Shown: one piece after another, positions 44,224 through 52,638 of the stretch | Layout of the letters: every line of letters starts with the position of its first letter | How positions within the stretch are numbered: position 1 is the first letter of the stretch | Assembly (NCBI GenBank): GCA_964527735.1 | Contig: CAZGPG010000007.1 | Span: forward strand, 83,062-147,061 | Source: JBEBVQ01 sp964527735 | Lineage (GTDB): Bacteria; Bacteroidota; Bacteroidia; Chitinophagales; Chitinophagaceae | Length of the DNA: 64,000 bases | Direction of reading: 5' to 3' | Made by a program: the position numbers and the translations under genes | Notes under the pieces: generated by a model | Database searches by the model: none | What the model was told of the DNA's origin: nothing | What the model saw: the letters and a program-made list of their open reading frames with translations, nothing else

Positions 44224-46182
44224 ATGATCAGGAGGTTGCTTATAATACTGTTAGCATTTATTGCCGGAGATATGTTGCCGGCATCGGCATCGCATATTGT
44301 GGGTGGGGAGATGATGTATGAATGTATGGGACGTGTCATACCAGGCCAGACCCGGTACAGAGTATGGATCAATATTTACCAGGATTGCCTCGGAGGTCAC
44401 CAGGACGCGATCAATAGCGATACACCTGCCATATTTGCCATTTTTGACGGGAATGGCAACCGGATACCCATTGGGGGGCGCATATATGATATAGTAGATA
44501 TGCACAGCGATATTGCCATACCGCCTAATTTCCATAATCAGTGTGTAAATAATCCGCCTTCGGTATGCCTCCGCAGGGTGACTTTCCAGCGGGTATATGA
44601 TCTGCCGGATAACACTTCCGGATATCATATCGTCTATCAGCGGTGTTGCCGGAATGCTTCGGTCATTAATATTGCCAACCCCGGGAATACCGGCGCTACC
44701 TATTCCTGCTTTATCCCCCCTCAGACGACAGCTCCTGTGTGCAACAGCAGCGCTGTTTTTAAGAATTATCCGCCCCAGATCATCTGTATCAACAATCCGC
44801 TTATATATGATCATTCTGCCACAGATTCAGATGCCGATTCTCTCAGTTACGGTTTCTGCCAGGCATACATAGGAGGATCTATCGACTTCCCGAAACCCGG
44901 AGCAGGACCCGGCGCCGGGGATATCTTTCCGCCGCCGTATGCGCCGGTGACCTATATCGGTGGTTTCAACGCACTTCGTCCTATGGTCGGCAATCCCCCC
45001 GTCCAGATTGATCCGGTAACGGGTATCATTACCGGAACGCCTAACCTGGTGGGGCGTTTTGTCGTTACCGTCTGCTGTTATGAATGGCGTAACGGCGCGA
45101 TCATCAATACGGTGACGCGTGAATTTCAGTTTGTGGTCACCAATTGCTCCAAAGCCGTTATAGCCGATATTCCGCAATTGTCTACCGAGTTTAATACTTA
45201 TATCGTGGAGTGCAACGGATATACGGTACAGTTCAAAAACCGGAGCACAGGCGGCTTTAATTATTACTGGGATTTTGGTGTCGGCGATGAACAGAGGTCT
45301 ACATCTACAGCATTCGAGCCTTCATTTACCTACCCCGATACCGGTGTCTATACGGTGAAGCTGGTGGTAAACAGAGGATCGACCTGCCCCGACAGCATCA
45401 GCCGGCTGGTGAAGGTATACCCGTATTTCACTGCCGATTTTGAAACGGAAGGGCTCCCGTGTCCGAAAGGCATTATACAGTTCAGTGACTTGTCGAAGGC
45501 AACTTATAATCCTGTCACGGAATGGGCCTGGTCATTTGGCGACGGCAATACCTCGACAGAGCAGTTTCCGGCACATGCGTATGAGGAGGGTGGGGATTAT
45601 ATGGTGACGCTTGCTTCCCGAACCGTGAAAGGCTGTGTGGATACGATAACAAAGACTGTATCCATTGACCGGTTTATACCTTTTGCCGGCAACGATACGA
45701 TCATCGTAAAAGAGTCGTATCTGCGCTTTAATGCTACCGGCGGATCGGAATACCGCTGGACCCCCGGCACTTTTCTGGACGATACTTTGGTGTATAATCC
45801 TACCGGATATTACCCCGACACAACAAGACTGGATTATGTGGTGTATGTAAGAAGCGAAAATAACTGTGAGGGCTATGATACGATTAATGTATGGGTTGTA
45901 GGGCAAGCAGCGGCTTTTGTACCCACCGCATTTACGCCGAACGGGGACGGGCGGAATGATGTCTTTATGCCGATAGGCATCGGGTACAATGAAGTTGCTT
46001 TTTTCCGTGTTTATAACCGGTATGGTCAGGAAGTATATTATTCTGATCGTTTTAAAGCCGGGTGGGATGGCACCTATAATGGAGCTCCCGCCAATGCCGG
46101 CACGTACTACTGGGTGCTGAAAATTACAGACCGTTTTGGTAAAGAAGAGATGCTCAAGGGCGATGTGACGCTGGTAAGGTAA
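44224..46182 (+). CDS. T9SS type B exported PKD-domain protein
   Basis: A 652-residue secreted protein with signal peptide (MIRRLLIILLAFIAGDMLPASA) and an N-terminal domain beginning SHIVGGEMMYECMG. Two PKD domains (FNYYWDFGVGDEQRST, about 345-400; WAWSFGDGNTSTEQFPAHAY, about 435-490) lead to the gliding-motility-associated C-terminal domain, with PTAFTPNGDGRNDVFMP, FRVYNRYGQEVYYSD and KGDVTLVR. This marks it as a T9SS cargo. The SHIVGGE opening is a recurrent start of such cytophaga-type proteins. It is separated from the preceding hydrolase by 15 bases and followed by two palindromic repeats. Confidence 0.9.
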   Translation: MIRRLLIILLAFIAGDMLPASASHIVGGEMMYECMGRVIPGQTRYRVWINIYQDCLGGHQDAINSDTPAIFAIFDGNGNRIPIGGRIYDIVDMHSDIAIPPNFHNQCVNNPPSVCLRRVTFQRVYDLPDNTSGYHIVYQRCCRNASVINIANPGNTGATYSCFIPPQTTAPVCNSSAVFKNYPPQIICINNPLIYDHSATDSDADSLSYGFCQAYIGGSIDFPKPGAGPGAGDIFPPPYAPVTYIGGFNALRPMVGNPPVQIDPVTGIITGTPNLVGRFVVTVCCYEWRNGAIINTVTREFQFVVTNCSKAVIADIPQLSTEFNTYIVECNGYTVQFKNRSTGGFNYYWDFGVGDEQRSTSTAFEPSFTYPDTGVYTVKLVVNRGSTCPDSISRLVKVYPYFTADFETEGLPCPKGIIQFSDLSKATYNPVTEWAWSFGDGNTSTEQFPAHAYEEGGDYMVTLASRTVKGCVDTITKTVSIDRFIPFAGNDTIIVKESYLRFNATGGSEYRWTPGTFLDDTLVYNPTGYYPDTTRLDYVVYVRSENNCEGYDTINVWVVGQAAAFVPTAFTPNGDGRNDVFMPIGIGYNEVAFFRVYNRYGQEVYYSDRFKAGWDGTYNGAPANAGTYYWVLKITDRFGKEEMLKGDVTLVR

Positions 46183-46211
46183 ATTAATGTGCCAATTAGC
46201 TAATTAAAACC
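46182..46211. repeat. AATTAGC-type palindromic repeat, copy 4
   Basis: The words AATTAATGTGCC, AATTAGC and TAATTAAAACC directly follow the stop codon of the T9SS protein gene. The ending GCTAATTAAAACCAT also occurs in the copy at 55400. Confidence 0.7.
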
Positions 46212-46219
46212 ATCCAATT

Positions 46220-46281
46220 AATGTGACAAATGTGACGAATGTGGGAAATGTGATAAGCACATTCATCACATTTGTCACATT
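46220..46281. repeat. AATGTGACAAATGTG-type hairpin, copy 1
   Basis: AATGTGACAAATGTGA (46220-46235) pairs perfectly with 46266-46281. The inner bases repeat GACGAATGTGGGAAATGTG. It lies between the T9SS gene and nadD. Confidence 0.8.
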
Positions 46282-46314
46282 GAATAGATCGTTTCCCGGC
46301 AACGCTGTCTTTGT

Positions 46315-46322
46315 TATCTTTG
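46315..46322 (+). promoter_or_regulatory. nadD: -7 promoter element of nadD
   Basis: TATCTTTG matches TAnnTTTG exactly and ends six bases before the ATG at 46329. TTT at 46292-46294 stands at the -33 position with a 20-base spacer. Confidence 0.55.
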
Positions 46323-46328
46323 TGCTCT

Positions 46329-46898
46329 ATGCATATCGGCTTGTATTTCGGCAGTTTTAATCCTATTCATGTTGGCCATCTGATTATTGCGAATCATATC
46401 GTGTCTCATACCGATGTGGATAAGGTATGGTTTGTGCTCTCTCCGCATAACCCGCTTAAAGAATCCCACAGCCTGCTGAATGAGTACGACCGTCTGCATC
46501 TGGTGGAGCTGGCCATACAGGAAAATCCGAAGTTTCGCGCCAGCAATGTGGAGTTCCATCTCCCCAAGCCTTCCTATACGATCGATACGCTCGCATACTT
46601 GTCGGAAAAGTTTCCGCTCGAACGTTTTTCCGTGATCATGGGTTCGGATAGCCTGCAAAATATTCACCGCTGGAAAAATCACGAATATCTGCTGCAGCAG
46701 TATGACCTGATCGTGTACCGGCGTCCCGGTTTTCCTGCCGAACAAAAAGAGGGTATGCGCCTTACGGTCGCGGATGCGCCGCTGCTGGATATATCAGCTA
46801 CCTATATCCGCAATGAGATAAAGGCGGGGAGATCGGTGCGGTATCTTATTCCCGACCGTGTAGTGGATTGTATAGAAGCAAACCGCTATTACCTATAG
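46329..46898 (+). CDS. nadD: Nicotinate-nucleotide adenylyltransferase NadD
   Basis: A 189-residue enzyme that transfers AMP from ATP to nicotinate mononucleotide in NAD synthesis. The nucleotidyltransferase signature GLYFGSFNPIHVGHLIIA is at residues 4-21, followed by VWFVLSPHNPLK and SVIMGSDSLQNIHRWKNHEYL. The C-terminal ISATYIRNEIKAGRSVRYLIP carries the second ATP-binding motif. I chose the ATG at 46329 over 46311, since the promoter element overlaps the upstream codons and homologues begin MxIGLYFGSF. It is flanked on both sides by hairpin repeats of the same family. Confidence 0.96.
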   Translation: MHIGLYFGSFNPIHVGHLIIANHIVSHTDVDKVWFVLSPHNPLKESHSLLNEYDRLHLVELAIQENPKFRASNVEFHLPKPSYTIDTLAYLSEKFPLERFSVIMGSDSLQNIHRWKNHEYLLQQYDLIVYRRPGFPAEQKEGMRLTVADAPLLDISATYIRNEIKAGRSVRYLIPDRVVDCIEANRYYL

Positions 46899-46915
46899 CG
46901 TTTCACCCTTAAGTT

Positions 46916-46975
46916 AATTAATGTGAGAAATGTGACAAATATGGAAAATGTGATAACACATTTGTCACATTAATT
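46916..46975. repeat. AATGTGACAAATGTG-type hairpin, copy 2
   Basis: A 19-base arm beginning AATTAATGTGAGAAATG (46916-46934) pairs with 46957-46975 with one mismatch. It lies just after the nadD stop codon. Confidence 0.8.
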
Positions 46976-47096
46976 CAATGGTTTTTCTTATCTTCATGTG
47001 AAGCATCTCTTAAAATATTTCAGCCGCTATGGGTCTGGCACGATATTTTATGCTTATGAGCAAAGCATAATTGTAAATATTTTTAAAACAAACGTT

Positions 47097-47291
47097 ATGG
47101 CAAACACTGGAAAAACGGTAGCAACATTATTGATCGGTGCAGCGGTAGGCGCTGCCGTAGGGTATATTCTGGCAACAGACAAAGACATGCGTCAGGAGAA
47201 TATGGACAAACTGAAAGATCGCCTGAATCATCTTAAAGACAAATTTTCGAAGAAAGGCCAGGAACTGGAAGAGGATATCTTTAATAATTAA
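47097..47291 (+). CDS. YtxH-like small membrane-anchored protein
   Basis: A 64-residue protein with one N-terminal glycine/alanine-rich membrane helix (VATLLIGAAVGAAVGYILAT) and a charged coiled tail (MRQENMDKLKDRLNHLKDKFSKKGQELEEDI). This is the architecture of YtxH/YqjD-like proteins. The ATG at 47097 is used; the upstream open frame from 46998 would add an unrelated leader. It is the first of three small genes in one direction, followed by a holin-like and a basic protein, as in many Bacteroidota. Function unknown, perhaps stress or membrane association. Confidence 0.75.
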   Translation: MANTGKTVATLLIGAAVGAAVGYILATDKDMRQENMDKLKDRLNHLKDKFSKKGQELEEDIFNN

Positions 47292-47296
47292 GAAGG

Positions 47297-47363
47297 GAAA
47301 GTTGAAAATGGAAAATTGAGTTATCATTCACTTCCAATTTTCAACTTTCAATTTTCAACTTTC
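47297..47363. repeat. TTGAAAAT-type hairpin
   Basis: GAAAGTTGAAAAT (47297-47309) is complementary to ATTTTCAACTTTC, present twice in tandem (47337-47349 and 47351-47363). It follows the YtxH-like gene and ends 11 bases before the next start. Confidence 0.75.
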
Positions 47364-47374
47364 AATTTATTCCT

Positions 47375-47758
47375 GTGTACGGCAACATCTTCAGTAATTG
47401 GAAAAAGCGCATAACTCAGTATATTGAGGTTCATGTACAGTTGTTTAAACTGGGGCTTATTGGGCGTATTTCCAATATGCTTGGGAGTTTTATTTTTGTC
47501 CTGATTTCCATGTTTCTCTTATGCCTTATCCTGATATTTGCAGGTTTTGGCGTGGCGGAGGCTTTCTCGGCCTGGTTTGATTCCCGCATTGCCGGATACT
47601 TTGCCGCTTCGGGTGTTTTTGTAGTGTTTATAATCGGGGTTATGTTGTTGCGGAAACCGATCCTGACCGGGTTGGCCGGTATTTTTATACGGATGCTCAC
47701 GACTGATGACGACGACGATGAGAATAGCGACGATTCACCTTCAGAACCTGAAAAATAA
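47375..47758 (+). CDS. Phage-holin-like / Actinobacterial holin-X type small membrane protein
   Basis: A 127-residue protein. An amphipathic N-terminal segment (YIEVHVQLFKLGLIGRISN) is followed by two membrane helices (MLGSFIFVLISMFLLCLILIFAGFGV; IAGYFAASGVFVVFIIGVMLL) and a strongly acidic tail (TDDDDDENSDDSPSEPE). The family is usually called holin-X or YqjE-like; a real holin function is not implied. The start is a GTG at 47375, because the amphipathic segment is conserved in the family and no earlier ATG exists. The next gene starts six bases after the stop, so the two are cotranslated. Confidence 0.75.
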   Translation: MYGNIFSNWKKRITQYIEVHVQLFKLGLIGRISNMLGSFIFVLISMFLLCLILIFAGFGVAEAFSAWFDSRIAGYFAASGVFVVFIIGVMLLRKPILTGLAGIFIRMLTTDDDDDENSDDSPSEPEK

Positions 47759-47764
47759 TCCGGA

Positions 47765-48136
47765 ATGGCGCTTTATAATAAACAGAAAATAAACAGTCTT
47801 GCCGGATTGAGACGGGAGAAGCTCAGGTTGCGTACCGAACTGGAGCGGATGTCTGCTGCCGGCATCATTTCTTCGGATGATCTGGCCGCTGCAGGAGAAC
47901 GAAAGAAAAAAGGTGATGACAGTGGGTGGTTCGGTCTGGTATCCGGTTTACTTACTTCACGCACTACGCTGGATAGTATTTTTGCCCTTGCGCTTCCGTT
48001 GCTCCGTTTCTTTCCCCAGAAGACACAACGTAATTTCCTCCGTGCATTTGTCCGGGAATTTTTCGGAGGATACCTCAAGTGGAAGGGGATGTCATGGGGA
48101 TTCAAAATTATACGCTCCCTGCTACGCAAGAAATAG
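47765..48136 (+). CDS. Basic hypothetical protein, third of the YtxH/holin-like trio
   Basis: A 123-residue basic protein. The N-terminal third is a predicted coiled helix (LAGLRREKLRLRTELERM). A basic linker (GERKKKGDD) follows, then a hydrophobic, probably membrane-associated segment (SIFALALPLLRFFPQ), and the C-terminus ends in FKIIRSLLRKK. I know no named family. It sits immediately after the holin-like gene and is followed by a perfect 17-bp hairpin. By position it may act with the holin-like and YtxH-like proteins at the membrane. Confidence 0.7.
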   Translation: MALYNKQKINSLAGLRREKLRLRTELERMSAAGIISSDDLAAAGERKKKGDDSGWFGLVSGLLTSRTTLDSIFALALPLLRFFPQKTQRNFLRAFVREFFGGYLKWKGMSWGFKIIRSLLRKK

Positions 48137-48177
48137 TTATGAATGATGAATGGAACTCATAATTCATCATTCATAAC
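48134..48177. repeat. ATGAATGATGAAT hairpin overlapping a stop codon
   Basis: AGTTATGAATGATGAAT (48134-48150) pairs perfectly with 48161-48177 around a 10-base loop. It covers the stop codon of the 47765 gene and touches the stop of the convergent universal stress protein gene at 48178, so it fills the whole gap. Likely a bidirectional terminator. Confidence 0.8.
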
Positions 48178-48993
48178 TCATCCCTGATGAAGCGCAATCA
48201 CGGGTATGCTGCTTGAGCGGGCTACGGCCTTTGTCTGGCTTTTATGGAACAGCTTTTCCAGCAATGAATATTTATGCGGGATCATGATCAGCCAGTCCAT
48301 CCCGTTTTCTGTTACAAAGTTTCGTATCCCTTCTTCGATGTCCGTATGATCCTGCACATGATATGCCGGTTGCAGCGACACCAGCCGTTCACGCAGATAC
48401 ATCTCTTCTCCGGTGTCCTTCGGCATATTACCCGTATTGATATGGAGAATGTGCAGCTTTGCCTGTGTCGCTTCCGTTAACCGCTGCATTTGCTTTACCG
48501 GGAAGCCGCCGCCCTGCGTTACATGCTTCAGGTCGCTGGCCAGGCAAATGTTTTTTACAGGTGCGTAGCTCATGCCGGCAGGTACGCCCATTACCGGTAT
48601 GCTGAGGTTTTTCAGGGCATTGACCAGGTTGCTGCCCATCCACCCCGGTACATCATCGCCGCTGTTGCCCATGACTACAAGCAGGGGTGGTGCTGCTTCC
48701 GTATATTCTTTCAGGCAATCTACAATATCCCCGTACATGATCTTCCGGTTGATCTCCATACCGGGGAAATCCGCCTGCAACTGGCGTATGTAAGTATTCA
48801 TGCGCTCTTCGGCTATTTCGCGGCTCTCATCTACCGGGATGACCGGCATGGGGGTGTCGCTGAAGGTGACCGGGATGACGAATGAATGCAATAAAGTAAC
48901 CGAAGCATTCAGATCCTGCGCCAGGCGGCAGGCATACTGTATGGCATTATTGGCTACATCTGAAAAATCGGTGGTGGCAATGATGTGATGCAT
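48178..48993 (-). CDS. Tandem-domain universal stress protein
   Basis: A 271-residue protein with two Usp folds. The first begins HHIIATTDFSDVANNAIQYACRLAQ and contains LLVVMGNSGDDVPGWMGSNLVNAL near 105-128, corresponding to the G-x2-G-x9-G nucleotide motif in altered form. The second starts near 142 (YAPVKNICLASDLKHVTQGG) and ends DWLIMIPHKYSLLEKLFHKSQTKAVARSSSIPVIALH. Such proteins are cytoplasmic and respond to starvation and redox stress. It is convergent with the small-protein trio. The gene is followed upstream by an AATGTGACAAATGTG-type hairpin. Confidence 0.9.
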   Translation of the reverse strand: MHHIIATTDFSDVANNAIQYACRLAQDLNASVTLLHSFVIPVTFSDTPMPVIPVDESREIAEERMNTYIRQLQADFPGMEINRKIMYGDIVDCLKEYTEAAPPLLVVMGNSGDDVPGWMGSNLVNALKNLSIPVMGVPAGMSYAPVKNICLASDLKHVTQGGGFPVKQMQRLTEATQAKLHILHINTGNMPKDTGEEMYLRERLVSLQPAYHVQDHTDIEEGIRNFVTENGMDWLIMIPHKYSLLEKLFHKSQTKAVARSSSIPVIALHQG

Positions 48994-49042
48994 AATCCAT
49001 GGATTTACTTGCGGAAAGATAAAAATAATCTCTGGATTTTAA

Positions 49043-49112
49043 AATGTGACAAATGTGTTGAATGTGACGAATGTGTCATCACATTTTCCACATTCAACAC
49101 ATTTGTCACATT
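49043..49112. repeat. AATGTGACAAATGTG-type hairpin, copy 3 (24-bp perfect stem)
   Basis: The left arm 49043-49066 (AATGTGACAAATGTGTTGAA and four more bases) is perfectly complementary to 49089-49112. It lies between the divergent usp gene and the next envelope protein gene. Confidence 0.85.
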
Positions 49113-49186
49113 AATTTCATGGTAAAAAATATGCCGGACACGGGGAGGATATCTCTGTTATGCCTATCTTCACACCCTGAAAATGA

Positions 49187-49963
49187 ATGTATATGCAACG
49201 TATGATCTGCCTGTGGGTGTTGTTCGTTTTTATGACGGGCAACCTTACTGCCCAGGACGACCTCTTTGGTAATCTTACGGAGAAAAAGCCGGTGCGTAAC
49301 GGTTTTGTGATCGGTGCAAATGGCGCCTTTGATATGCCGGGAGGCGATATGGCCAGGCGTTTCGGCATTAGTTACAGGATCGGACCTTCGCTATTGTATA
49401 AAACCAAAAGCAACTGGATGATCGGGGCAAAAGGAGATTTCATCTTCGGAAACCGCATCCGGGAAGACTCCCTGATGATCAATATCAGGACATCAGAGGG
49501 CGCGTTTATTGATAAAGGAGGATTGCTGAAAAATGCAGGTGTGTTTGAGCGTGGATTCCTGGTGGGGATACAGGGCGGAAAGATATTTAATCTTGGCGCT
49601 GTAAAGTCGGATAACGGACTGTTCCTTATGACCGGCGTCGGTTTTGTTCAACACCGGATACGCATCGTGGATAAAAATAATGATCTCTACCAGGTAGCCG
49701 GCGAATATAAAAAAGGTTATGATCGCCTTACCAACGGCTGGTACGTAGAGCAATTTGCCGGGTATAATCATTTTTCGTCCAACGCGCTGATCAACTACCA
49801 TATCGGTCTGAATGTGATGGCGGGCTTCACGGCCGGCCGCCGCGATTTCCTGTACGATGTAATGCGTCCTGATAACGGTTCCCGGATAGATATATTGTTT
49901 GGTATCCGCGGCGGATGGTATATTCCCATATTCCGGCAGAAGTCCGAGGAGTTATATTTCTGA
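49187..49963 (+). CDS. Exported outer-membrane-like protein of unknown function
   Basis: A 258-residue secreted protein with a signal peptide (MICLWVLFVFMTGNLTAQDD). It is then rich in amphipathic beta strands: VRNGFVIGANGAFDMPGGDMARRF, GFLVGIQGGKIFNLG, GLNVMAGFTAGRRDF and RGGWYIPIF. It ends in EELYF with a C-terminal aromatic residue typical of small outer-membrane barrels. Either ATG at 49187 or 49193 could be used. The gene ends 26 bases before truA in the same direction. I cannot name a function; a porin-like or structural barrel is likely. Confidence 0.75.
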   Translation: MYMQRMICLWVLFVFMTGNLTAQDDLFGNLTEKKPVRNGFVIGANGAFDMPGGDMARRFGISYRIGPSLLYKTKSNWMIGAKGDFIFGNRIREDSLMINIRTSEGAFIDKGGLLKNAGVFERGFLVGIQGGKIFNLGAVKSDNGLFLMTGVGFVQHRIRIVDKNNDLYQVAGEYKKGYDRLTNGWYVEQFAGYNHFSSNALINYHIGLNVMAGFTAGRRDFLYDVMRPDNGSRIDILFGIRGGWYIPIFRQKSEELYF

Positions 49964-49989
49964 CGACGCCGGCTATTTACATTGATCTT

Positions 49990-50748
49990 ATGATGCGCCG
50001 TTATTTTATCGAAGTGATGTACGACGGTACTGCATTTCATGGTTCGCAGCTGCAGGGAGTACTGCCTACTGTGCAGCTGGCCCTCAATAGCGCGCTTGCT
50101 ACATTGCTGCGTGTCCCTGTTGCTTCGTTTGGCGCGAGCCGTACAGATGAAGGTGTTCATGCCTTATCCAACTTTTACCATTTCGATACGGAGCTGCCGC
50201 TCCATCCCCAGTTCCGCTACAAAATGAATGCCTTGCTGCCGCAGGCGCTGGCGGTGAAAAATGTATTTGAAGTTGCGGGCATGGATGTGAATGCCCGTTT
50301 TTCCGCAGAGGCGCGCCAGTACCGCTACCGGATCTATATGCGCAAAGATCCGTTCCGGTTTCGCCGTGCCATGTATTTTCCGTTTCGTGCCAACCGGGAT
50401 GTGCTCGACCATACGGCAGAGATCATACGGGCATACACGGATTTCGAAGCCTTCTGCAAGCGTAATGCCCAGTCGAAGACATCTCTATGCCGGATTGACG
50501 CGTCGTATTGGGAGCAACAGGAAGGCGAGCTGCATTATGTAGTACGTGCCAACAGGTTTTTGCGCGGCATGGTGCGCGGTCTGGTGGGCACGCAGCTCAA
50601 AATAGCAAGAGGGCGTGGCACACCGGATGATTTCCGCAGTATCATCGAATCGAAAGACTGTACCCGTGCGGATTTTAGTGTGCCGGGTCACGGGCTGTAT
50701 CTTGAAGAAATATGTTATCCGCAGGGTGCACTGACAGTGCTGGATTAA
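49990..50748 (+). CDS. truA: tRNA pseudouridine synthase TruA
   Basis: A 252-residue enzyme converting U38-U40 in the tRNA anticodon arm to pseudouridine. It starts MMRRYFIEVMYDGTAFHGSQLQG, the canonical TruA opening. The catalytic Asp is in GASRTDEGVHALSNFYHF (about 47-64). The ARFSAEARQYRYRIY and VRANRFLRGMVRGLVGTQL segments are conserved. The ATG at 49990 is used; an open frame from 49915 overlaps the preceding gene. A GC-rich double hairpin follows the stop codon and separates it from the convergent helicase. Confidence 0.96.
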   Translation: MMRRYFIEVMYDGTAFHGSQLQGVLPTVQLALNSALATLLRVPVASFGASRTDEGVHALSNFYHFDTELPLHPQFRYKMNALLPQALAVKNVFEVAGMDVNARFSAEARQYRYRIYMRKDPFRFRRAMYFPFRANRDVLDHTAEIIRAYTDFEAFCKRNAQSKTSLCRIDASYWEQQEGELHYVVRANRFLRGMVRGLVGTQLKIARGRGTPDDFRSIIESKDCTRADFSVPGHGLYLEEICYPQGALTVLD

Positions 50749-50749
50749 T

Positions 50750-50823
50750 CGTTGGGCAATCCTACGTGATTGCCCTCCAACCACCCCTGCATCCCAACGT
50801 TCTTGGGCGGGGGCACCCCGCCC
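50750..50823. repeat. GC-rich compound hairpin filling the truA/helicase gap
   Basis: CGTTGGG (50750-50756) pairs with CCCAACG (50793-50799), and inside that GGGCAATC (50754-50761) can pair with GATTGCCC (50768-50775). GGGCGGGG (50805-50812) pairs with CCCCGCCC (50816-50823). It spans the interval between the two convergent stop codons and probably terminates both. Confidence 0.75.
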
Positions 50824-52149
50824 CTACTTTTTGGCGCCCCTGGTTTTCGGCTTGCCGTATTTCTGCTTCATCTTATCCGTATGGCGGACTTTTATATTCA
50901 CCTTTTTGTTTTTAGGAGATTTCTCGTGAAACGCAGGACCGGAGACCGTTTTAGGCTGTTTGATCTGGATCTCCTTCATAGATGTTTTGGGCTGCTCTTC
51001 CGCTGTAAGCAGATCTGAAATTTCGAGGTCCTCCGGTAAAGCCGGCACAGGGATCTCATACTGCATGAGCGCTTCGATCTCCCGGAGTCTTTCCCGGTCG
51101 CTGTCTGCAATCAGGCTGATGGCTATGCCTTTTTTGTCTGCCCTGCCTGTCCGCCCGATCCGGTGGATATAGTGCTCCGGGATTTCCGGCATATCCATGT
51201 TGATCACATGCGTCACTTCCTCGATATCGATCCCCCTCGCGATGATATCTGTAGCAATGATAAAGCGGTAATTACCTTCCCGGAACTGCTTTACCGTATT
51301 AAAACGGTGGTTTTGCTCCTTATTGGAATGGATCACACCCAGCTCGCCGGGGAACTGGCTGCTAAGCAGCTCGTACAGATCATCCGCCAGTTGCTTGGTC
51401 GCAACAAAAATCAGGACACGGCTCATCTCAGGGTCCCGGCGCAGCAGCAGCGTGAGCAGGTTAACTTTTGTATGGAAGTTAGGCACGTTGTATGCATACT
51501 GGCTGATCAGTTCCACCGGCGTACCTGCCGGCGCCGCCTCGACCCGTTCCGGGTTATTGAAATGCGTGTCCATCAGTACATCCACACCTTCCGTAACCGT
51601 TGCGGAGAATAGCAGGTTCTGTCTTTTGGCGGGCAGCAGGTCGAGGATGTTATTCAGTTGTGTCCGGAAGCCGAGGTTCAGCATTTCATCCATTTCATCA
51701 ATCACCAGCCTTTTGATGGCTTTCAGTTTCAGCGCCCCGCTATACGCCAGGTCGAGCAGCCTGCCCGGAGTGGCTACGATGAAGTCGGCCCCGTTCATCA
51801 GGGCTGCGGCCTGGGGTTTCATATTCACGCCGCCGTACACACCCACTACCTCCAGCGTCATGTAGGTGGTCAGCTCCCGGATCGTTTGCACCACCTGCAC
51901 CACCAGCTCACGCGTGGGGACCAGGATCAGCACCTGCGGTATCCGGTCGCGGGAATATTTATGCTGGCGCAGGCAAGGCAGCAGGTAGGCGATCGTTTTG
52001 CCGGTACCCGTCTGTGCGATCCCGCAGACATCCCTGCCGGACATGATCACGGAGAACACTTTCCGCTGGATGGGTGTCGGGTTTCTATAGCCCAGGTCAT
52101 CGAGCGCATGCAGCAGGGGATTGTTCAGGTTCAGGTCGTCAAATGTCAT
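50824..52149 (-). CDS. DEAD-box-family RNA helicase (motif II DEMD)
   Basis: A 441-residue ATP-dependent RNA helicase. It has the Q motif (GYRNPTPIQRKV), motif I AQTGTGKT (about 41-48), motif Ia PTRELVVQ, motif III SAT, motif IV RVLIFVATK, TDIIARGIDI and motif VI HRIGRTGRADKKG. Motif II, normally DEAD, reads DEMD (VIDEMDEMLNLGF, about 151-163). The C-terminal 60 residues are basic (HTDKMKQKYGKPKTRGAKK), as in RhlE-type proteins that bind ribosomal RNA. Probably an RNA-remodelling helicase in ribosome assembly or RNA decay. Confidence 0.93.
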   Translation of the reverse strand: MTFDDLNLNNPLLHALDDLGYRNPTPIQRKVFSVIMSGRDVCGIAQTGTGKTIAYLLPCLRQHKYSRDRIPQVLILVPTRELVVQVVQTIRELTTYMTLEVVGVYGGVNMKPQAAALMNGADFIVATPGRLLDLAYSGALKLKAIKRLVIDEMDEMLNLGFRTQLNNILDLLPAKRQNLLFSATVTEGVDVLMDTHFNNPERVEAAPAGTPVELISQYAYNVPNFHTKVNLLTLLLRRDPEMSRVLIFVATKQLADDLYELLSSQFPGELGVIHSNKEQNHRFNTVKQFREGNYRFIIATDIIARGIDIEEVTHVINMDMPEIPEHYIHRIGRTGRADKKGIAISLIADSDRERLREIEALMQYEIPVPALPEDLEISDLLTAEEQPKTSMKEIQIKQPKTVSGPAFHEKSPKNKKVNIKVRHTDKMKQKYGKPKTRGAKK

Positions 52150-52232
52150 TACAGGTATGGTTACGGAGCAACGAAGGTAACGAAAGCTGTTGCATCAAAC
52201 GGTGCCCTTTGTGGCAGCCTTATCTCTCCGGG

Positions 52233-52454
52233 CTATGATCCAACGATCTTCCTGATATATAGTTCTTCCACTTTTTTTCTTGCCCAGGGTGTTTTGCGCA
52301 AAAAAGTCAGGCTCGACCGGATGCTGGGATTGCTGAGGAAACAATTGACCGGAATGCGTTGTCCCAATGCCTCCCACCCGAAATGATCGACCAGACTGGT
52401 AACCATTGCTTCCAGCGTTATGCCATGTAACGGATCGTTGGATTTTTGTTTCAT
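52233..52454 (-). CDS. VF530 / DUF2132 family small DNA-binding protein
   Basis: A 73-residue protein matching the VF530 (DUF2132) family: DPLHGITLEAMVTSLVDHFGW, IPVNCFLSNPSIRSSLTFLRKTPWARKKVEELY. The family's few structures show a compact alpha-helical fold proposed to bind DNA, but its role is unknown. The longer open frame on this strand (52195-52566) is in another phase and lacks the family sequence. The gene lies 83 bases upstream of the helicase start on the same strand and may be co-transcribed with it. Confidence 0.88.
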   Translation of the reverse strand: MKQKSNDPLHGITLEAMVTSLVDHFGWEALGQRIPVNCFLSNPSIRSSLTFLRKTPWARKKVEELYIRKIVGS

Positions 52455-52638
52455 GCCTGTCCTTTTGCTGCAATAATAAGATTTTGCAATGACGGCTCAA
52501 TCCCAAAAACATATAGCCGGTCAAAATAAATGACCTGCCTGTTTTGTGGTCGGGGGATAAGGACAATAAGCAGTCTTGCTTTATTTAGGTTTTTTAAAAA
52601 AAGCTTATATATTTATAGAGAAATAAACCTGATTTTTT

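Noticed and set aside
47375..47758. Prophage holin / phage remnant
   Set aside because: The family name suggests a phage, but there is no endolysin, capsid or integrase nearby, and the neighbours are ordinary chromosomal genes.
46220..49112. CRISPR array
   Set aside because: The repeated words form inverted hairpins, not regularly spaced direct repeats with unique spacers, and there are no cas genes.
52195..52566. 123-codon open frame on the minus strand overlapping the VF530 gene
   Set aside because: It is out of phase with the VF530 frame and has no family match; the 73-residue frame is the conserved one.
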